A DNA stretch of 37,611 nucleotides from an uncultured Ruminococcus sp. (GTDB lineage: Bacteria > Bacillota > Clostridia > Oscillospirales > Acutalibacteraceae), in assembly GCA_902763835.1 (NCBI GenBank), contig CACWTQ010000001.1, positions 1-37,611 of the forward strand, in the 5' to 3' direction. The position numbers were made by a program, and so were the translations under genes. Within the stretch, counting starts at the first letter, position 1; every line of letters begins with the position of its first letter. The notes under the pieces were generated by a model. That model ran no database searches. It was not told where the DNA came from and saw only the letters and a program-made list of their open reading frames with translations. Shown in pieces: positions 1 through 8,802 of the stretch.

Positions 1-99
1 CTGCCGCAGGAATACTGACGTATTTCAAGGTAGTGTAACGACGCACAGGGCAAATTAGACAAGCTTAAATGTGCAAGTTATTTTGTGACAGTTCCTTAA
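1..99. repeat. Family A MITE-like repeat, copy A1 (cut by the window edge)
   Basis: Right half of a small inverted-repeat element. It ends in ACAGTTCC followed by TTAA at 99 and carries at 4-30 a hairpin module with arms AATAC/GTATT around a TGAC loop, flanked by CCGCAGG and TCAAGG. The inner segment near 45-60 matches, inverted, the segment GTCTAATTTGCCCTGTG at about 4075. The last ten codons of the slipin gene (65-99) lie inside it. The left half is missing at the window edge. Confidence 0.8.
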
Positions 100-1213
100 C
101 CTCTTTCCCTCTCAGCAGCAATGTCAATTGTGAAATAACATCACTGCTGCCGTTGAGGTTGATACTGCCGACATTCTCGCAAATACGCTCTATGTATTCA
201 AGCTCCTTAAGCTTATAGAGTGTAGCGTTTTCGTCCATAAGCTTAGCCGTGTTCAGAAGCGACCTTGTGGACGCAACCTCTTCACGTCTTGTTATCACGC
301 TCGCTTGTGCCTTTTTCTCAGCCATAAGCACGGTGTTCATAATATCACGGATTTCTCCCGGGAGTATTATATCCTTTACGCCTGCCTCGGAAAATTCAAC
401 ATACAGCTCTTTCTCCTTTGCTTTAAGTCTTTCAAGCACAAAATCGGAAAGTTCGTCCTTGCTTGAAAGAACTTCGTCAAGCTTGTATTTGCCGACATAA
501 TCTCTTATCGCAAACTGTGCGGCAATATGAATTTGTTCGATATAATTGTCAATCTCGGTGATTACTTTCACATAGTCGGTAATCTTGTATTTGCACACAA
601 AGTTAATACGAAGAGAAACTTTATCCTGCGTCATAATCTCCTGACCCTGAATATTAAGCTGCTTAAGACGTGTATCTACGCAATCTACATTAACATTAAT
701 ATTATTTTTCCAAAAATAGTATACTCCCGGTTCGAGAAGTCTTTCAAATCTGCGGTCGAAGTAAAGCACGGCTTTCTGATACGGTGCAACTTCAATTCTG
801 TGGAAAACAGTATACATTTGAGTATTGTTCTTGAAAATCTCCTGAGGAATATCGCCCGATATCTCGGGAGAGGATATGTCAACAATTTTAAACTCGTGCT
901 TATCTCCTACGTTCCAATAAGCGTGTGTTCCGTGCTTAAGCACTCCAATAAAATTTCCGTTAATGAAGTGCAGTGCGATTTCCTGTTTTCCCACACCGCC
1001 GACCTCAATAACCGAAGCTTCCTTTTTCAAATCCTCCGATTCAAGCAGAGTGTTGAGATTGCAATGCTCGGAATACACAGGCTCGTCAACAGAAACAACC
1101 TCTATAAAACGGCTGCCGTATGTATAATATTTTCCTGCTTTCAGAACCTTGACGAACTTGCCGTCCTTGAAAAGAAAACCACGTTCATTTTCGTTTACGA
1201 TAACTTTTTTCAT
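65..1213 (-). CDS. Slipin-family SPFH/band 7 protein
   Basis: 382-residue protein of the SPFH (stomatin/prohibitin/flotillin) superfamily. The SPFH domain spans roughly residues 140-330, with the typical run VEVAPYQKAVLYF-like strand, DTRLKQLNIQGQEIMT and a charged helical part with AEKKAQASVITRREE near residues 300-315. Slipins usually sit on the inner face of the membrane and form oligomeric scaffolds; no N-terminal hydrophobic hairpin is visible here, so membrane contact would have to be peripheral. The start is well supported by a GAGGAGG ribosome-binding site 9-10 bases upstream. The C-terminal residues KELSQNNLHI are encoded by a family A repeat, so the native tail has been replaced or extended. 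It is downstream of two WYL-domain genes on the same strand but separated by about 500 bases, so co-transcription is possible, not shown. Family assignment is secure; cellular role unknown. Confidence 0.82.
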   Translation of the reverse strand: MKKVIVNENERGFLFKDGKFVKVLKAGKYYTYGSRFIEVVSVDEPVYSEHCNLNTLLESEDLKKEASVIEVGGVGKQEIALHFINGNFIGVLKHGTHAYWNVGDKHEFKIVDISSPEISGDIPQEIFKNNTQMYTVFHRIEVAPYQKAVLYFDRRFERLLEPGVYYFWKNNINVNVDCVDTRLKQLNIQGQEIMTQDKVSLRINFVCKYKITDYVKVITEIDNYIEQIHIAAQFAIRDYVGKYKLDEVLSSKDELSDFVLERLKAKEKELYVEFSEAGVKDIILPGEIRDIMNTVLMAEKKAQASVITRREEVASTRSLLNTAKLMDENATLYKLKELEYIERICENVGSINLNGSSDVISQLTLLLRGKEVKELSQNNLHI

Positions 1214-1714
1214 ATATATGTAACCTCCTCGGGAATAGAAATCGACAACCGTAATTATCTATGAAAAATCTGCGGCTGCCGAATTGAGTGAAAGGATTCA
1301 TAAGCGGAAAGCGGACTTTTGGCTTATGTACCCGAAACACGGTATCCTTAGGCAGACAAGGCAAATTCTCCATTGCATTCAAAATCACGCATTGCTGCGA
1401 AGATATTGTCCGCACGATAATTACAGTTCTTACAAAGAAAAAAATTTTTTTGACGCTGCAAAAATGCTATACGCCGTAAAATAAAATGAATATAAACCAA
1501 TGGTGCATTAAAAACGCACAGCAGGACTCGAACCTGCAATAATCATTTATCGATTCACAATGTAACCGACAGCAAAGCAATCAGGCGGCATACACTTCGG
1601 AATATCCCCGTGTACCGTTATGCCTTTGTCAAGCACTCCGTGATTAACCTTACATATATATAATACAGGAAAATTCTTCAATTATCACGGAAAAAAAGCT
1701 GCGAACTCGAAAAA
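1214..1714. other. Gene-free stretch with an isolated tRNA-like T-arm
   Basis: No convincing gene. On the minus strand, at about 1511-1539, lies a perfect T-arm shape: 5-bp stem GCAGG/CCTGC enclosing TTCGAGT, the classic T-loop, followed by TGTGCGT. Just upstream is a short stem AATC/GATT that resembles a variable arm. I could not find a matching 5' acceptor strand, a standard 7-base anticodon loop or a D-arm at the right distance, so this is not called as a tRNA gene; a degraded tRNA or tRNA-like structure fits best. The rest of the gap shows only AT-rich sequence and the slipin ribosome-binding site. Confidence 0.35.
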
Positions 1715-2623
1715 TCAAAGTTCACAGCTTTTCTGATTATACAATCTGTCTTTAATTAAATTCACAAAACTTTCGGGTTCAATAACCTTAACGGTGGGTC
1801 CGAATGAAAGTATTCTTATGAGAAGTTCCGTTTCATCAGCTTTTGAATAATTTATTTTAAGCTTATAATTACACTCGTCAAGACGTACAGCCTCTTTTTT
1901 GAAATGCGAAAAATGAAGCATTACCCTTTCCAGCGTGTTCCGCTTGTCGGAAAGCAGCAGCGTTACGGAGCATTCTTCGGAAAGTCGTGAAAACGGTGTG
2001 CGTGATATGTTCATATCGCAATGTTCGCAGCGGATAATTCGGGCAAGGTTGATTGTTTTTCCGAAACGGTTGCCGCTTGAGATAAGTCTGAATTTATCGT
2101 CCTTTTCGGAGTACTCGAGATACTCGGGAACAACACGTATTTTTGAAACATTTCCCTTTCGGTTATTCATAACTATTTCAAGCGGCTGATGTGTTTTTAC
2201 GGCATTTAAAATTATGCGGAAATTTTTTATATATTCGTCGTCCTCGTAATTATCGCCGTCCGAATACTTATCGAATATGTAATAATCATCGTGAGTAAAA
2301 AGCGGCTCGGTATTTTCGAGAAAGGAGAAGTCGCAATCAAAAAGTTTTATTCTTGAGTCAAGCGAAACAGCCTTTAACCACATTTTTTGTAATTCGGTAA
2401 GCGGCATTGTCGGGATATGCTTAATCGGTGTTGTGCCGTCGGATTTCAGCAGCTGCCATTTTTGCTCCCATAAAGCAGGCTCGATTGTAAGCATACTTTC
2501 TGAGTAAGCGTATTTTATAATGATACTTCGCATTTCCTCGGAGGTGATTTTATCCTCGACGGCTTTTTTTATTATCTTTGAAACGGTATTGTAGTAAGCT
2601 CCGTATATTTCGTTAAATATCAT
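1715..2623 (-). CDS. WYL-domain protein without a clear DNA-binding domain
   Basis: 302-residue protein. A WYL domain, an SH3-like barrel that binds nucleotides, nucleic acid or other ligands in bacterial regulators, occupies about residues 140-205, with a C-terminal WCX-like extension from about 210 to the end. The first 135 residues match nothing I recognise and show no obvious winged helix. It follows a larger WYL protein with a 72-base gap holding a family B repeat, so the two form a tandem pair, a layout known for heteromeric WYL regulators such as PafBC and for regulators beside defence genes. Start at ATG after an AAAGAGA ribosome-binding site. The target of regulation is unknown; the slipin gene downstream is the nearest candidate by position only. 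Confidence 0.7.
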   Translation of the reverse strand: MIFNEIYGAYYNTVSKIIKKAVEDKITSEEMRSIIIKYAYSESMLTIEPALWEQKWQLLKSDGTTPIKHIPTMPLTELQKMWLKAVSLDSRIKLFDCDFSFLENTEPLFTHDDYYIFDKYSDGDNYEDDEYIKNFRIILNAVKTHQPLEIVMNNRKGNVSKIRVVPEYLEYSEKDDKFRLISSGNRFGKTINLARIIRCEHCDMNISRTPFSRLSEECSVTLLLSDKRNTLERVMLHFSHFKKEAVRLDECNYKLKINYSKADETELLIRILSFGPTVKVIEPESFVNLIKDRLYNQKSCEL

Positions 2624-2657
2624 TCGGTGACATCTCTTTCGTCTAAAATCAAATATA

Positions 2658-2702
2658 GGTCGGGTACGTGAAGTTATTGCTAAAAAAAACTATCTTCACG
2701 TG
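2658..2702. repeat. Family B hairpin repeat, copy B1
   Basis: Starts GGTCGGG and contains an 8-bp perfect stem ACGTGAAG/CTTCACGT with an A-rich loop. It sits between the two WYL genes. The final codon and the TGA stop of the upstream WYL gene (2696-2701) are inside the repeat. This copy lacks the short second hairpin found in other members. Confidence 0.8.
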
Positions 2703-3946
2703 TTAAAAAAATCCTCATCATTTATGCTATATAAGTTATACAGCTCCGTAATATCGTTTTTAAATCTTTCTTCAAGCTGCTTGTTTGAAAAGTTCACGGA
2801 CGTTATTCGTCCGATAAACGTTCTTATCCACGGCAGCATTTCGTTTGAATCATACACATCTGCCGTAAATTTACACAGGTTGTTATCAAGCCTTTCAACA
2901 GTTCCGCAGCGTTTTTCACGGACAAGCCTGTTATAAATATACTCCTCGCCCTTATTGCAGTGAACTGTAAATTCAACATGTTCAATCCGTCCACCGCTGC
3001 CCTGATTGCTCACACCCCACATATGCTCACGCATTTTGAAAAGCTTTTTTCGCAGAATTTCAAAATCATATGCTGTGTTTAATGTTTTAACGCTGATAAT
3101 ATAGTCAAGTCTTGATGACATAATTCTTTTGTTACGGTGACTGTATGCAATAAGGTACTGCCGTCCGTTCTGCACGCTGATAAAAATATTCAGCGGTACA
3201 AGAGAAAGAATTATTTCGGATTTTGATTTTCTGTTCAGCTTTGTGATTTCGACCTCGCATTTATTTCTCATAGCAGAAAACAGCGACAATAAAATTTCGC
3301 TGTCGAGAGCCTGAGTTATGTAATGATGCTTAAAAGCAAACGGCAAGCTTTGTGTATCGGTTTTATCCAGCAAAAACGCTCCGACAACTCCACAGGGGGC
3401 AATCTCCGAATAAAAATCAAGTATATCCGTACAGTTAAGCTCGGTGTCCTCGGTTCGTCTGTAGAGGACGGTTTTACCCTTTTTCTCGGTTGTGATAAGT
3501 CCCTCTTTGACGTACTCCTTAAGCTTTTTACGGATAGTCGATTCGTCGAAGGTTCTCGGCATCATGAAACCCGAAAGATATTCGTTGTCTGTTTCTTTTG
3601 TGATTTCGTGAATTGATTTGGCGATATCGGGATTATTAAGGATATCAAACAATATAAAATGAAGAGTAATATCTCCGTTCGTAAAGCTTTTTGCTTTCAA
3701 AGCATTATAAAGCGGATTATGACTTGACATTCGGCTGTCTATGGATATGAACATATTTTTTCCATCGGGTGTACGATGAAATAACATATAATCCCCCAAC
3801 CAGCTTTCCACACGGCGGCGTTCATCATCATAGGAACGTGAGCTTTTATTTGTATACTCTTCCCTGCTTTTAAAGCCGTACACATAGAACTCTCTCATAT
3901 AGCTGCGAATGTGTTCAAAATTTTTTATAAGCTCGTTATATGCCAA
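2696..3946 (-). CDS. WYL-domain transcriptional regulator
   Basis: 416-residue protein. A winged-helix-like segment lies at about residues 95-165 (FDESTIRKKLKEYVKEGLI, then TEKKGKTVLYRR as the wing), a WYL domain at about 225-285 (IAYSHRNKRIMSSRLDYI) and a WCX-like C-terminal domain from about 320. Proteins of this build usually bind DNA and respond to a ligand through the WYL barrel. The start codon is TTG, chosen because GGAGTG lies 8 bases upstream. It is the first large gene of a likely operon with the second WYL gene; the best promoter is at 4265-4293, about 320 bases upstream, with an 18-codon ORF and a family A repeat in between. The stop codon is supplied by a family B repeat. The ligand and regulon are unknown. 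Confidence 0.78.
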   Translation of the reverse strand: MAYNELIKNFEHIRSYMREFYVYGFKSREEYTNKSSRSYDDERRRVESWLGDYMLFHRTPDGKNMFISIDSRMSSHNPLYNALKAKSFTNGDITLHFILFDILNNPDIAKSIHEITKETDNEYLSGFMMPRTFDESTIRKKLKEYVKEGLITTEKKGKTVLYRRTEDTELNCTDILDFYSEIAPCGVVGAFLLDKTDTQSLPFAFKHHYITQALDSEILLSLFSAMRNKCEVEITKLNRKSKSEIILSLVPLNIFISVQNGRQYLIAYSHRNKRIMSSRLDYIISVKTLNTAYDFEILRKKLFKMREHMWGVSNQGSGGRIEHVEFTVHCNKGEEYIYNRLVREKRCGTVERLDNNLCKFTADVYDSNEMLPWIRTFIGRITSVNFSNKQLEERFKNDITELYNLYSINDEDFFNT

Positions 3947-4020
3947 TTTATTATCACTCCGTTTCGGATTATTTTATATACTTGCCGCTGTTTCAAAGCT
4001 AACAAATGACAAGGAAGACA

Positions 4021-4161
4021 TCCGCAGGCTTGCTGACGCAAGTCAAGGGTGACTGACGCAGTATGCCGGAATTTTGTCTAATTTGCCCTGTGTGTTGTGC
4101 CTAACGCAGAACAAATTATCCTGCGTCTAAATTGTTCAATTTATTTCCCAACAGTTCCTAA
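4021..4161. repeat. Family A MITE-like repeat, copy A2
   Basis: The right end is ACAGTTCC at 4151-4158. The interior matches the right-edge copy (A4) in inverse orientation over about 60 bases, including the GCGTCTAAATTGTTCAA region. At 4022-4048 it carries the hairpin module, here with arms CTTGC/GCAAG around TGAC, flanked by CCGCAGG and TCAAGG. The left terminal repeat is not recognisable, so the copy may be truncated or rearranged. It lies in the presumed leader of the WYL operon. Confidence 0.75.
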
Positions 4162-4174
4162 CGGTCAAAAAGAT

Positions 4175-4231
4175 TTACCATTTTAAACAGGCTCTTAATG
4201 CTTGCGAGTATAATTTATTTACCGGACTCAT
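4175..4231 (-). CDS. 18-residue leader ORF or truncated gene start
   Basis: A short reading frame, MSPVNKLYSQALRACLKW, with a GGAGAGG ribosome-binding site 5 bases before the ATG and a perfect consensus promoter 30-60 bases upstream. The stop codon is followed within 14 bases by family A copy A2. Two readings are open: a leader peptide for the WYL operon, or the first codons of a gene whose body was lost when the repeat arrived. No homology is recognised. Expression signals are strong; function is unknown. Confidence 0.5.
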   Translation of the reverse strand: MSPVNKLYSQALRACLKW

Positions 4232-4264
4232 ATTTACCTCTCCAAATCGATGTTATGTAAAATA

Positions 4265-4293
4265 ATTATATCAATTCTTGCTATATGTGTCAA
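4265..4293 (-). promoter_or_regulatory. Perfect consensus sigma-A promoter for the WYL operon
   Basis: On the minus strand TTGACA (4288-4293) and TATAAT (4265-4270) are separated by exactly 17 bases. Both hexamers match consensus fully. It lies between the hairpin downstream of gdhA and the 18-codon ORF, so it opens a new transcription unit that runs toward the WYL genes. Confidence 0.85.
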
Positions 4294-4308
4294 GTTTATA
4301 ATATGATA

Positions 4309-4345
4309 ATCCGCCCCCAACAAGCCAAGCCTATCGGGGACGGAT
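4309..4345 (-). terminator. Hairpin downstream of gdhA, probable terminator
   Basis: A 10-bp GC-rich stem (ATCCGTCCCC with GGGGGCGGAT, one G-U pair) with an 18-base loop. The run after the stem on the minus strand is AT-rich but not a clean T tract, so intrinsic termination may be partial. Confidence 0.55.
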
Positions 4346-4397
4346 AATTATTTTAAAAGGTTAATTATGAAGAATCAATAATAATTTATTATGAATA

Positions 4398-6021
<1,624 letters not shown>

Positions 6022-6060
6022 TAAAAAATCGCTCTCACAAATATCAAATATCTGTGAGAG
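6022..6060 (-). terminator. Intrinsic terminator of the dockerin protease gene
   Basis: Stem CTCTCACA paired with TGTGAGAG, extended by ATAT pairs, followed on the minus strand by CGATTTTTT. It begins 13 bases after the stop codon. Confidence 0.9.
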
Positions 6061-6072
6061 TTATTTTAAAAA

Positions 6073-7776
6073 TTAATATTCCGAGAAGAAACCAACGGAT
6101 TTTCTCAATATAATAAGAGCGTCTTCGGAATCGATATTTCCGTCATAATTTACATCGCCGTTTATTAACTGCTCATTGTTAAACGTTTCCAGATTAACCG
6201 ATTTTCTCAACACCATAAGAGCATCCACAACCGTAGATTCGCCGTCGCCGTCAACATCGCCGATAATATTTGTGGTAGTAATTGCCTTAATAACAAGCGT
6301 TCCTCCTATATCATCATTGTTATTTGCGTAAACATCAAGCAAATCATAAGCACTGTCTTTCGCAATAACAAAGCTGTCGCCCCTGTTCGGGTCGGGCTTG
6401 AAGATAAATTCGCCGCGGCTGTTTGTCAGCCATTCGTCAACTCCTATTGAAGCATAGTCGTGAATTGCAGAACCGTCAATTTCAATGCCTATAGCACCCG
6501 CACCGCTCGGAATTACAGTACCCTTTGTTTCAACCTTGATATAGCCTGCGGAATCGATTCTTCCTCCGCCGAGATAACTCCACTGCGATTTATCCGTAAC
6601 AGGTGTACCATCTTCAACAGGAATGTAATATGCGGTATAATCGGAATTTGTGTTCAGCGACTGGAATATAACGCTGTCAAGATATTTATGCTCCTCGTCA
6701 AAATCAAAAACATTTGCAAACGTAACGCACTCCAAATTCTCTCCGTTATCCTCTGCCATACATGTATAATATGTAGAACCGTAATTTTCATTTTGATATA
6801 TTTTATCATAAGGATTAGCCGTACGAACAGAAGTAATCGCAAGATTTTCTCCCCAGATGTCCGTATTGAATGCATACAAATCATAGTATGAAATCCAGAT
6901 GTATCCGTTATCGCCGACATACGACCCCCAGCTGTTTTTCGCAAGCCACGCACCGTCTGCCGGAGGACGTTTACCCTCTTCAAAATGCTCAACTGAATAG
7001 TTGTCGTCCCAGCCTATTACGGTAATTGCATGACCCGAAAATTTTGTTACTTCATCACCGGAATAATAACATATTCTGCCGTTGCTGTAGCCTGAGCCGT
7101 TGTTGTATGAGGTAGCCACAGCACCGTAATTTTTTATAGCCGTTTTAATTGATGTGATATCATTATTCACATATTGAATTCCCGTTACATTAAAAACGTT
7201 GTCATAGTCTTTCATACCCTCCGGATAAGTCGAACCCTGATACGGCAAATCGCTTTCAAGCTTTGGACCCTGCCACGATGCAAAGTAGCCTGCACTCATC
7301 ATACTGTAGCCGCCCGGAGTAAGGCTTCTGTTAAGCCAGCCCGTGCCGTTATCATCATTATAAAATGCCGTTGCCCACCATACAAGGTGCTGTTCCGAAA
7401 GATCCTGAAAGCCTTTTCCGTCGTTTGCAAGGAACGCTTCCAATGTTCCGATACCGGAGAAAGCCCAGCAGCTGTTATTGCTGCCTTGGTTGCGGATATC
7501 AGTAGCGGTTGATATGTAACTGTCGGGTAAAGCTCCCGACGGCTGAAGAATTTTACCCGGAACTGAGAACGGGGCAATTCCGACACCCGAATCTTCTGTT
7601 ACCTCGATTTCGCCGTCTAAGTATGCTTTATAAACTTCGCTGTATTCTGTTGCAGGAACAGCCTGCACGGGAACTTTCTCCTCAACCTGAGCATTTGCTT
7701 CGGACGCAGCAAATATTACAAGTCCTGCAATAATTACAGATGTTAAAGTTGTTTTCAGAAATGATTTTTTCTTCAC
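6073..7776 (-). CDS. Secreted papain-like (C1A) cysteine protease with C-terminal dockerin
   Basis: 567 residues from a GTG start at 7774-7776, preferred because GGGAGG lies 8 bases upstream; a longer frame from 7827 would begin inside a repeat. Residues 1-29 form a signal peptide (KKKS, hydrophobic core, then ANA). Papain-fold catalytic residues are visible: oxyanion Gln97 and nucleophile Cys103 in NQGSNNSCWAFS, His249 in FSGHAITVIGW, and Asn281 in AKNSWGSYVGDNGY. Residues about 498-567 are a type I dockerin with two calcium-binding F-hand repeats (GDVDGDGESTVVDAL and GDVNYDGNIDSEDAL, each followed by a LRKSV helix), meant to dock onto a cohesin of a cellulosome-like scaffold. Dockerin-bearing peptidases are known in Ruminococcus flavefaciens-type cellulosomes. 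A linker domain of about 170 residues between them is unassigned. The gene is monocistronic with a strong terminator. Confidence 0.93.
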   Translation of the reverse strand: MKKKSFLKTTLTSVIIAGLVIFAASEANAQVEEKVPVQAVPATEYSEVYKAYLDGEIEVTEDSGVGIAPFSVPGKILQPSGALPDSYISTATDIRNQGSNNSCWAFSGIGTLEAFLANDGKGFQDLSEQHLVWWATAFYNDDNGTGWLNRSLTPGGYSMMSAGYFASWQGPKLESDLPYQGSTYPEGMKDYDNVFNVTGIQYVNNDITSIKTAIKNYGAVATSYNNGSGYSNGRICYYSGDEVTKFSGHAITVIGWDDNYSVEHFEEGKRPPADGAWLAKNSWGSYVGDNGYIWISYYDLYAFNTDIWGENLAITSVRTANPYDKIYQNENYGSTYYTCMAEDNGENLECVTFANVFDFDEEHKYLDSVIFQSLNTNSDYTAYYIPVEDGTPVTDKSQWSYLGGGRIDSAGYIKVETKGTVIPSGAGAIGIEIDGSAIHDYASIGVDEWLTNSRGEFIFKPDPNRGDSFVIAKDSAYDLLDVYANNNDDIGGTLVIKAITTTNIIGDVDGDGESTVVDALMVLRKSVNLETFNNEQLINGDVNYDGNIDSEDALIILRKSVGFFSEY

Positions 7777-7803
7777 TTCATCAACCTCCCAATATCTAAA
7801 ATA

Positions 7804-7961
7804 GTCGGCAATGCCGACAGAAAACACGTGAAGACAGTCATTTTTAGACTTACTTCACGCACCCGACCAAAAATTAATTTTTACAATAAATTATCGTTCG
7901 GGTACACAAAGAAAAAAATTAAAAAAAGCCGATTCACGTTTTTCTTGCGGACGTTGTCCGC
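7804..7961. repeat. Family B repeat, complete head-to-head unit (B2 + B3)
   Basis: The most complete family B unit. From left: short hairpin GTCGGC/GCCGAC with an AAT loop (7804-7818), AGAAAA, the GTGAAG/CTTCAC stem (about 7828-7856), CCCGACC, a 28-base AT-rich spacer, TTCGGGTAC, a degraded inverted GTGAAG-type half, and short hairpin GCGGAC/GTCCGC (7947-7961). The 21-base run at 7867-7887 is repeated at 7963-7983. It fills most of the gap upstream of the protease gene. Confidence 0.8.
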
Positions 7962-8075
7962 ACCAAAAATTAATTTTTACAATTATCAATCTAATTATAA
8001 CAGATTCGGAAGGTTATGTAAACACTTTCTTTGTAAAATTTCAGTAAGTATTCACGCAATGATATAAAAAAGCTC

Positions 8076-8669
8076 TTAATAATCAAAATTGGTATTCCTC
8101 TTATTAACGGTTTTACAAAGCTGAGTTACCTCACGCTCGTAAATCTCGTTAAGAGTAACTGCACAAAGCTGGTAATTTTGGTCGTTGCAGACTACATAAA
8201 TTGAGCTGGACTCTCCCTCTTTAGCTTTCTTGTAGTTGCTTGAATCTTTTGCTTCCTGATAAATTCTCTGAATTTCATCATACAAAGCAATCATACCGGT
8301 ATTGCTGCCGATAAGGCAATCCTGACCTACAATAATACTTCCGCCGAGCTGTTTTTCTCCTGTATTGAAATCCTTCAAAACAAAATCCATAACCTCATGG
8401 TGCTTAAAATACTGCACACGGCTTTCAAAGAGTTTAAGTTTTTTATCGAAAATCTTCCTTTTAATCAAAAAGTACAGAACACAGCCAAACACAAAAGCAA
8501 CAAACACAGAAACAATGTTAAATATTATCTCACCGAAAGGCAAATAAACATTTTTTATGGTTATGGTTTTATATGCAACAAACACAATGACAGCCATAAG
8601 AATTATAATATACATACGAAGTTTCTTAAGACTGCTGTAAGGAACACAGTACTTTCTTAATTCATCCAT
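8076..8669 (-). CDS. Small membrane protein of unknown function
   Basis: 197 residues, not recognised. Two hydrophobic segments at about residues 18-34 and 45-69, separated by a short loop, are followed by a basic stretch KRKIFDKKLK and a soluble domain of about 120 residues, probably cytoplasmic. The ATG at 8667-8669 was chosen because GGGGGAG lies 9 bases upstream; an upstream in-frame ATG at 8696 has no such site. A good promoter lies at 8746-8774, and a perfect 10-bp inverted repeat sits in the leader just before the ribosome-binding site. No obvious terminator. Size and layout resemble many small cell-envelope proteins of Clostridia, but no function is proposed. Confidence 0.75.
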   Translation of the reverse strand: MDELRKYCVPYSSLKKLRMYIIILMAVIVFVAYKTITIKNVYLPFGEIIFNIVSVFVAFVFGCVLYFLIKRKIFDKKLKLFESRVQYFKHHEVMDFVLKDFNTGEKQLGGSIIVGQDCLIGSNTGMIALYDEIQRIYQEAKDSSNYKKAKEGESSSIYVVCNDQNYQLCAVTLNEIYEREVTQLCKTVNKRNTNFDY

Positions 8670-8685
8670 TAATAAACACTCCCCC

Positions 8686-8725
8686 GGATTATTCAATATT
8701 TTTAAATTCGCTCCCTGAATAATCC
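8686..8725 (-). promoter_or_regulatory. 10-bp inverted repeat in the leader of the membrane-protein gene
   Basis: GGATTATTCA (8686-8695) and TGAATAATCC (8716-8725) are perfect complements with a 20-base loop. The proximal arm ends immediately before the ribosome-binding site, so it could act as an RNA hairpin or as an operator. Confidence 0.55.
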
Positions 8726-8745
8726 TAAAAAATTCTTACGATACT

Positions 8746-8774
8746 ATTATACATCACTTCTAAAAATAAATCAA
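8746..8774 (-). promoter_or_regulatory. Sigma-A promoter of the membrane-protein gene
   Basis: TTGATT (8769-8774), 17-base spacer and perfect TATAAT (8746-8751) on the minus strand, ahead of the gene starting at 8669. Confidence 0.75.
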
Positions 8775-8802
8775 CACCTATGTTAGAATTTATATACAAA
8801 TT

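Noticed and set aside
527..1264. Long open frame on the plus strand opposite the slipin gene
   Set aside because: No ribosome-binding site or recognisable domain; the slipin frame on the other strand explains the openness.
1500..1620. Complete tRNA gene
   Set aside because: Only the T-arm fits; acceptor, D-arm and anticodon arm cannot be assembled at normal spacing.
7777..7827. Upstream ATG as start of the dockerin protease
   Set aside because: It lies in a family B repeat and would hide the signal peptide; the GTG at 7776 has a good ribosome-binding site.
7804..7983. CRISPR array, because of closely spaced repeats
   Set aside because: Units are inverted and palindromic, without regular direct repeats and unique spacers, and no cas gene is present.
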